Positions 13,051 to 18,267 of a stretch of 18,267 nt of DNA are shown here, piece by piece. The first letter of the stretch is position 1; each line of letters begins with the position of its first letter. The DNA is taken from the NCBI GenBank assembly GCA_002786505.1, contig PCTK01000052.1:1-18267 (forward strand), in the 5' to 3' direction. Below the pieces are notes generated by a model. That model did not search any database and had not been told where the DNA came from. It saw only the letters and a program-made list of their open reading frames with translations. Source of the stretch: Nitrospinae bacterium CG22_combo_CG10-13_8_21_14_all_47_10. GTDB taxonomy: Bacteria > Nitrospinota > Nitrospinia > Nitrospinales > VA-1. The translations under genes and the position numbers were made by a program.

Positions 13051-15459
13051 TTAGTTGAGACGGGAAGCGGCGGGTTGTTTGCTGGACGTTTTAGATACTT
13101 TTTTGGTTTTTTTTGTGGTGGGTTTTTTCTTAAGTTTCAGCTTGCTGTCGAACGCATACTTAAGCACTTCGTCCATGGTGGTAGCGGGATAGAACTTTAT
13201 ATCTTTCCTGACATTTTCCGGAATGTCGGGAATATCTTTTTCATTTTCCACAGGGATAATCAAATGGGTGATGCGGAACCTGTGTGCCGCCAGAACTTTT
13301 TCTTTGAGTCCACCGATGGGCAGGACTTTCCCTGTCAGGGTCAGTTCCCCGGTCATAGCGAGATCGGGGCGCAAGGGTGTTTTGGTCAATGCCGAGACCA
13401 ATGCTACGGCCATGGTTATTCCGGCTGAAGGACCGTCTTTAGGGACAGCGCCTTCAGGAATATGAATGTGAAAATCGTTTTTCTGATAGAAGTTTGCAGG
13501 CAGTCTTAAATCCCCTGCGCGTGATCTCACATAGGTCATGGCCGCTTGCGCCGATTCTTTCATGACATCCCCGAGTTGCCCGGTAGGCGCCAGTTTCCCG
13601 GTACCGGGGAGCACGGTGACTTCTATAGTGAGGGTTTCGCCGCCAAACTCTGTCCATGCCAGACCGGTAGCGGTGCCTATTTCCAGCGGCCCTTCGGATT
13701 CAGCTTTCTTGAACTTTGGGATACCAAGAAACTTTTCCAAAACAGCCGGGGTGATTTTGACATTGGTTTTCTTGCCTTTTTCGACCACGGTTTTAACCAC
13801 TTTTCTGCAGATTGTGGCGATCTCCCGTTCAAGGTTTCTCACTCCTGCCTCACGGGTGAAGTCGTGGATAATTGCGTCCAAAGCTTTGTCGGAAATTTCT
13901 ATATTTTTCCTGGTCAGGCCGTGCTCGGGTATTTTTTTAGGGATGAGAAAACTTTTTGCGATGCCCATTTTTTCCTGATCGGTATAACCGGGCAGGCGTA
14001 GCACTTCCATCCGGTCGAGCAAGGGTTGCGGAATGGAGTGCAGGACATTGGCGGTACAGATAAAAAAGACATTCGACAGGTCGTAATCGACTTCCAGATA
14101 ATGGTCGTTGAATGTGGAGTTTTGTTCCGGGTCAAGAACTTCCAGTAATGCGGAGGAGGGGTCGCCCCGAAAATCGGCGTTCATTTTGTCGATTTCATCG
14201 AGCATGAAAACAGGGTTGTGGACCCCGGATTTCTTGATGCCTTGAATGATTTTCCCCGGCATGGCTCCAATATAGGTTCTGCGGTGTCCCCGGATCTCTG
14301 CCTCGTCCCGTACGCCGCCAAGGGAGACACGGACAAATTTGCGGCCCATGGCTCTGCCGATGGATTGCCCCAGCGAAGTTTTACCGACACCCGGTGGACC
14401 CACAAGACAAAGGATGGGGCCTCTTATTTTTTTTACCAGTTTCAGCACGGCAAGGTGTTCGGTGATGCGTTCTTTGACTTTTTCTAACCCGAAATGGTCT
14501 TTATCAAGAATTTTCTGGGCTTCGGGAATTTTGATTTTTTCGGCACCGGTGCCTTTTCCCCAAGGCAAATCGGTGAGCCATTCAATATAGGTCCGGGAAA
14601 CTGTAGCTTCTGCGGACATGGGTTGCATGAGCTCCAGCCGCTTTAATTCTTTAACAGCTTTTTCATGAGTGTCCTTGGGCATTTTTGCTTTTTTGATCTT
14701 TTGCTTGAGCTCATCCAAATCGGTTTTGAACTCATCGCGTTTGCCCAACTCTTTCTGGATAGCTTTGATCTGTTCGTTGAGATAGAACTCTTTTTGACTG
14801 CGTTCCATTTGTTTGCGCACCCTGCCATGAACGCGTTTTTCAATTTTAAGGACTTCCATCTCTGACTTCAGAATGCCGAGAAGTTTGTTCAACCGGTCTG
14901 AGGGATTCAGGGTTTCGAGCAACTCCTGTTTTTCCTGGGTCTGAAAAACCATATAGGCGGCAATGGTATCGGCATAGCGGTGCGGTTCCAGAATGCTGGA
15001 ACTGGCGGCCACGGCCTCCAGAGGAATTTTTTGATTCAATTTTACGTATTGCTCAAACAATGTTCCCACACTGCGCATCAACGCTTTCACATCCGGCGTG
15101 AGTTGGTCGTTTTCATGGATGCGGTTGACTTCAACTTCGAAATAATCAGGGTTGTCGATGAACGATTCAATACGCCCTCTTTGCAGGCCTTCGACCAGAA
15201 CTTTCATCGTCCCATCGGTCAGCTTGAGGATCTGGAGAATATTCGCGACCGTTCCCATCTCGTAAATGTCCGCGGCTTGCGGTTCGTTGTTGTTGGGATT
15301 GCGCTGGGCGGAAAGGAAAATGCTTTTTTGCTCGGCCATGGATTTTTCCAGGGCCAGAATGGATTTTTCCCTGCCTACAAACAGGGGAAGCACCATGAAC
15401 GGGAAGACAATAATATCCCGTAAGGGGAGGAGCGGTAATGCGATATTTTCTGAACCCAT
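13051..15459 (-). CDS. lon: ATP-dependent protease Lon
   Basis: Lon is a cytosolic AAA+ protease that removes misfolded and regulatory proteins. The 802-residue protein has the N-terminal substrate-binding domain (from LPLLPLRDIIVFPFMVLPLFVG), a coiled-coil middle, Walker A G354-P-P-G-V-G-K-T361, Walker B V417-F-M-L-D-E-I-D424, and a protease domain with catalytic S678 in KDGPSAG and K721 in GGLKEK. These spacings match the E. coli enzyme. The last 30 residues (773-802) form a Lys-rich tail with 11 Lys and 1 Arg, beyond the usual end of the protease domain. The ATG is 4 nt after the clpX stop with only a weak ribosome-binding site, so translation may depend on clpX. Order tig-clpP-clpX-lon is the widespread arrangement. 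Confidence 0.98.
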   Translation of the reverse strand: MGSENIALPLLPLRDIIVFPFMVLPLFVGREKSILALEKSMAEQKSIFLSAQRNPNNNEPQAADIYEMGTVANILQILKLTDGTMKVLVEGLQRGRIESFIDNPDYFEVEVNRIHENDQLTPDVKALMRSVGTLFEQYVKLNQKIPLEAVAASSSILEPHRYADTIAAYMVFQTQEKQELLETLNPSDRLNKLLGILKSEMEVLKIEKRVHGRVRKQMERSQKEFYLNEQIKAIQKELGKRDEFKTDLDELKQKIKKAKMPKDTHEKAVKELKRLELMQPMSAEATVSRTYIEWLTDLPWGKGTGAEKIKIPEAQKILDKDHFGLEKVKERITEHLAVLKLVKKIRGPILCLVGPPGVGKTSLGQSIGRAMGRKFVRVSLGGVRDEAEIRGHRRTYIGAMPGKIIQGIKKSGVHNPVFMLDEIDKMNADFRGDPSSALLEVLDPEQNSTFNDHYLEVDYDLSNVFFICTANVLHSIPQPLLDRMEVLRLPGYTDQEKMGIAKSFLIPKKIPEHGLTRKNIEISDKALDAIIHDFTREAGVRNLEREIATICRKVVKTVVEKGKKTNVKITPAVLEKFLGIPKFKKAESEGPLEIGTATGLAWTEFGGETLTIEVTVLPGTGKLAPTGQLGDVMKESAQAAMTYVRSRAGDLRLPANFYQKNDFHIHIPEGAVPKDGPSAGITMAVALVSALTKTPLRPDLAMTGELTLTGKVLPIGGLKEKVLAAHRFRITHLIIPVENEKDIPDIPENVRKDIKFYPATTMDEVLKYAFDSKLKLKKKPTTKKTKKVSKTSSKQPAASRLN

Positions 15460-15463
15460 GATT

Positions 15464-16711
15464 TTAACTGGCCTGTTTTTTGTTTGCGTAAACCAACATG
15501 GGTTGTTCGCCTTTTAGGACTACTTCGTCATTGACTATAACTTCTTCCACATCTGGCTTGGAAGGAAGGTCAAACATGATGTCGAGCATGGTCTCTTCCA
15601 GAACGGCGCGCAGGCCCCTTGCTCCGGTTTTGCGTGCGGTTGCTTTTTCGGCGATGGCGCGGATAGCGGCATCGGTAAATTTGAGCTTGGTGTTTTCAAA
15701 CTCAAACAGTTTTTTATACTGTTTGACCAGGGCGTTCTTAGGTTCGGTCAAAACCTGCATCATTGCGTCAACGGTCAGCTCTTTTAACGTGGCCACCGCT
15801 GAAAATCGCCCGACAAATTCGGGGATGAGGCCATACTTGAGTAAGTCTTCCGGCTGTGTCTTTTCGAGAATATCTTCCTCGTCAAGCTCTTTCTTGGAAA
15901 CGATTTCATGCCCGAAACCGAGGCTTTTCTTCCCAATGCGGTTTCGAATTAATGAACCCAGCCCGACGAATGCCCCGCCGCAGATGAAAAGAATATTGGT
16001 GGTGTTGACCTGGAGAAACTCCTGATGCGGGTGTTTCCTGCCTCCCTGCGGGGGGACGCTGGCTGTGGTGCCTTCAATGATTTTTAAAAGGGCTTGTTGT
16101 ACGCCTTCGCCGGAAACATCGCGGGTGATTGAAGGATTTTCTGACTTTTTGGAAATCTTATCAATCTCATCAATATAGATGATTCCGCGTTCGGCCTTTT
16201 CAACATCGTAATCGGCGTTTTGCAGGAGTTTTAAGATGATGTTTTCGACATCTTCCCCGACATAACCCGCTTCGGTCAGAGTGGTCGCATCGACAATGGT
16301 GAAGGGAACATCAATAATTCGCGCCAGAGTCTGCGCCATGAGGGTTTTCCCGGACCCGGTGGGCCCGATCAAAAGCACATTGCTCTTTTGCAGTTCCACA
16401 TCTCCTGTGTCTTTATTGGAGTCGATTCTTTTGAAGTGGTTATGGACGGCAACAGAAAGGATTTTTTTGCAACGTTCCTGCCCAATAATATATTGGTCGA
16501 GGTGCTTGTATAAGTCATGTGGTTTGAGAAGATGTTGGAAGTCTTCGCCCTTTTCCTGAGCCCATTCTTCCACCATGATTTCATTGCAAAGCTCAATACA
16601 CTCGTCACAAATGTAGACCGTGGGTCCGGCAATCAGTTTTTTGACTTCTTCCTGACTTTTCCCGCAGAAGGAACAACGGTAATTCCCGGTGGTTGTGCTT
16701 TTCTTGGCCAT
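15464..16711 (-). CDS. clpX: ClpX, ATPase subunit of ClpXP protease
   Basis: ClpX recognises, unfolds and threads substrates into ClpP. The 415 residues begin with the zinc-binding domain, C13-X2-C16-X18-C35-X2-C38. Walker A is G116-P-T-G-S-G-K-T123, the pore-1 loop is G149-Y-V-G-E-D, Walker B is I177-I-Y-I-D-E-I-D184, and the RKH loop is R225-K-H227. The ClpP-docking loop reads L264-G-F266, a variant of the usual IGF that should still bind. A GAGAGGG ribosome-binding site precedes the ATG. It lies 47 nt downstream of clpP and 4 nt before lon. Confidence 0.98.
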   Translation of the reverse strand: MAKKSTTTGNYRCSFCGKSQEEVKKLIAGPTVYICDECIELCNEIMVEEWAQEKGEDFQHLLKPHDLYKHLDQYIIGQERCKKILSVAVHNHFKRIDSNKDTGDVELQKSNVLLIGPTGSGKTLMAQTLARIIDVPFTIVDATTLTEAGYVGEDVENIILKLLQNADYDVEKAERGIIYIDEIDKISKKSENPSITRDVSGEGVQQALLKIIEGTTASVPPQGGRKHPHQEFLQVNTTNILFICGGAFVGLGSLIRNRIGKKSLGFGHEIVSKKELDEEDILEKTQPEDLLKYGLIPEFVGRFSAVATLKELTVDAMMQVLTEPKNALVKQYKKLFEFENTKLKFTDAAIRAIAEKATARKTGARGLRAVLEETMLDIMFDLPSKPDVEEVIVNDEVVLKGEQPMLVYANKKQAS

Positions 16712-16758
16712 AAATCCCTCTCCAAAGGGGTTGGAATAGAGTGCTTATTCTACTTGCA

Positions 16759-17394
16759 TCAGTTTTTCTTTTTGCCCTTATCGCCCGACTTTACTTCATC
16801 CCGATTGCTGATTACGCTGTCAATGAGGCCATAAGACTGGGCTTCTTCGCCGGTCATATAATGATCCCTCTCGGTATCGGTATTGACCTGGGAAACGCTT
16901 TTTCCTGAGTGCTTGGCCAGGATGCCATCGAGGATGGACCGGATTCTGCTGATTTCTTTCGCCTGAATTTCAATGTCGGTGTGTTGTCCCTGAAACCCTC
17001 CGCTGGGCTGGTGGATCATGATGCGGGAATGCGGGAGCGCAAACCGTTTTTTGGGTGCGCCAGCCGCCAGAAGCAAGGCTCCCATGCTGGCCGCCTGACC
17101 AATGCAGATGGTTTGAACGTCGGGCTTGATATATTGCATGGTGTCATAGATGGCCATTCCCGAACTGACCTGTCCACCCGGACTGTTGATATAAAGATAG
17201 ATATCCTGATCGGGTTCATCCGATTCCAGAAACAGTAACTGGGCGATGATCAGATTGGCCATATGGTCTTCAATGGTGCTTCCTATAAAAATGATTCGGT
17301 CTTTGAGCAGGCGTGAATAAATGTCATAAGACCTCTCGCCCCGACTGGTTTGTTCAACTACAATAGGTACCAACTGGTTGTATATTTCTGTCAT
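16759..17394 (-). CDS. clpP: ClpP, proteolytic subunit of ClpXP protease
   Basis: ClpP is a self-compartmentalised serine protease that degrades proteins delivered by ClpX. The 211-residue precursor has a short propeptide, then the mature fold with catalytic S103 (GQAASMGA), H128 (HSRIMIHQPSGG) and D177 (TDTERD). The 25- and 49-residue spacings match the E. coli triad. It ends in a basic KKKN tail. A GAG-type ribosome-binding site lies before the ATG. The 124-bp gap from tig contains a small GAACC/GGTTC hairpin (17439-17455) but no clear promoter or terminator. Confidence 0.98.
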   Translation of the reverse strand: MTEIYNQLVPIVVEQTSRGERSYDIYSRLLKDRIIFIGSTIEDHMANLIIAQLLFLESDEPDQDIYLYINSPGGQVSSGMAIYDTMQYIKPDVQTICIGQAASMGALLLAAGAPKKRFALPHSRIMIHQPSGGFQGQHTDIEIQAKEISRIRSILDGILAKHSGKSVSQVNTDTERDHYMTGEEAQSYGLIDSVISNRDEVKSGDKGKKKN

Positions 17395-17518
17395 GGTTTT
17401 CTCGAGATTAGGAATTCGGCAAGGAAAAGCGTCTTCCTGAACCCGGTTGCGGTTCGGAATGCGTTTTTTGCGTGTAAGTCATTAAAAAATAATTAGATAT
17501 CTTTGTAATGGTTGAGCC

Positions 17519-18267
17519 TTAATTATCAGCAATTAAATCTTTTCTGTCAACTATTTCTTCTTTAATCTTCACCTTTTCCAACGCGGCAGAAAGGGTTTTA
17601 TCCCGCTTCATACGACTATGCAGGCGGGCCAGGACCCCGCTTTTTTCCCATTCCCGTTTTATCTGCTGAAGGTTGCCACCGCCCAGCAATTGGGACATGT
17701 TTTTGACCTCTTGTTCCAGCTCTTCTTCGGTGACTTGTGACTCCAGATCACGAGACAACTGGTCGAGAATTAATTCTTCCTGCAGGGCCTTCATAGCCGG
17801 TTCGCGGTATTGTTCCAGCAGTTCCGGAGTCAGTTCAATACCGTGATCATGGTCGTGATCGTGTGTGTGATCGTGATCATGCCCGGCCTTTTTGCCCTGT
17901 TTTTTCTGGGCCTGCTCGACCATGAACTTAACCTGTTCTTTCACCAGCCCTTCTGGAAGATCAAACTGATTCTGCTCGCTGATTTTATCCGTCAGTATCT
18001 TTTTCAGTCTCTTCCGGGCTTCATTGCGTTCAAAATCTTCCAGCCCGGAGCGGATTTTTTGCTTCATATCATCCAGGCCTTCAAAATCCCGGCCGTCTAC
18101 ATTTTTTGCAAATTCATCGTCCAGTTCTGGCAGTTTTTGTTCTTGAATTCCTTTCAGGACAATTTGGAAATCGACACTTTTCCCGGCGATTTCTTTATTG
18201 TGGTAATCCTCGGGAACTTGCACGGTGATGTCCCGGGTTTCGCCGATTTCCATACCGATCATGCCCT
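17519..18267 (-). CDS. tig: Trigger factor (ribosome-associated chaperone), partial (N-terminus beyond window)
   Basis: Trigger factor binds nascent chains at the ribosome exit. The visible 248 residues start inside the FKBP-like prolyl isomerase domain (GMEIGETRDITVQVPEDYH, then GKSVDFQIVLKGI) and run through the substrate-binding arms (LPELDDEFAK, the LPEGLVKEQ start of the C-terminal domain). The ribosome-binding N-terminal domain lies off the window. Within the C-terminal arm region, encoded by 17843-17881, is HDHDHTHDHDHDH, seven His and five Asp in 13 residues, after a GKKAG linker. This is not part of the standard E. coli protein. The gene is upstream of clpP on the same strand. Confidence 0.95.
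   Translation of the reverse strand, partial: GMIGMEIGETRDITVQVPEDYHNKEIAGKSVDFQIVLKGIQEQKLPELDDEFAKNVDGRDFEGLDDMKQKIRSGLEDFERNEARKRLKKILTDKISEQNQFDLPEGLVKEQVKFMVEQAQKKQGKKAGHDHDHTHDHDHDHGIELTPELLEQYREPAMKALQEELILDQLSRDLESQVTEEELEQEVKNMSQLLGGGNLQQIKREWEKSGVLARLHSRMKRDKTLSAALEKVKIKEEIVDRKDLIADN

Overview
The window is an ordinary, gene-dense chromosomal stretch from a Gram-negative bacterium. The Gram-negative call rests on ADP-heptose/LPS core genes (gmhA, hldE), two lipobox proteins and a squalene-hopene cyclase. Closest lineage is inferred only: the rplM-rpsI-argC-argJ and tig-clpP-clpX-lon orders and the style of the cyclase recall Deltaproteobacteria-like or Nitrospinota genomes. No rRNA, tRNA, CRISPR, phage or transposase gene is visible.

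Layout. From 1 to 8675 everything lies on the minus strand, in three groups. The first (right to left) is def-fmt-UDP-glucuronate decarboxylase-radC (5064 to 1950), a tight run with a 4-nt overlap and 7- and 16-nt gaps. A 312-bp gap full of hairpin repeats separates it from gmhA-hldE (1637 to 1), which abut with no spacer; hldE runs off the left edge. Upstream of def come argC-argJ (7500 to 5247) and rplM-rpsI (8675 to 7798). A 191-bp divergent promoter region then leads to the plus-strand squalene-hopene cyclase gene (8867-10837). A FlgO-like lipoprotein gene (minus, 10914-11486) and an unrecognised lipoprotein gene (plus, 11860-12705) diverge from a 373-bp non-coding region. After a strong bidirectional terminator and a second hairpin-repeat cluster comes the proteostasis block, all minus strand: tig (partial at the right edge), clpP, clpX and lon.

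How the genes work together. Fmt and Def act at the two ends of N-terminal formyl-methionine handling. GmhA and HldE make heptose for LPS, and the decarboxylase adds UDP-xylose for surface glycans. ArgC and ArgJ are consecutive-pathway arginine enzymes. L13 and S9 are ribosomal proteins. Trigger factor, ClpXP and Lon cover nascent-chain folding and ATP-dependent proteolysis.

I found no convincing undescribed multi-gene system. The points most worth a second look are a His/Asp-rich insert in trigger factor, a lysine-rich tail on Lon, two composite intergenic repeat clusters that share the same two modules in the same order, paired or competing hairpins between genes, and the two poorly characterised lipoproteins.
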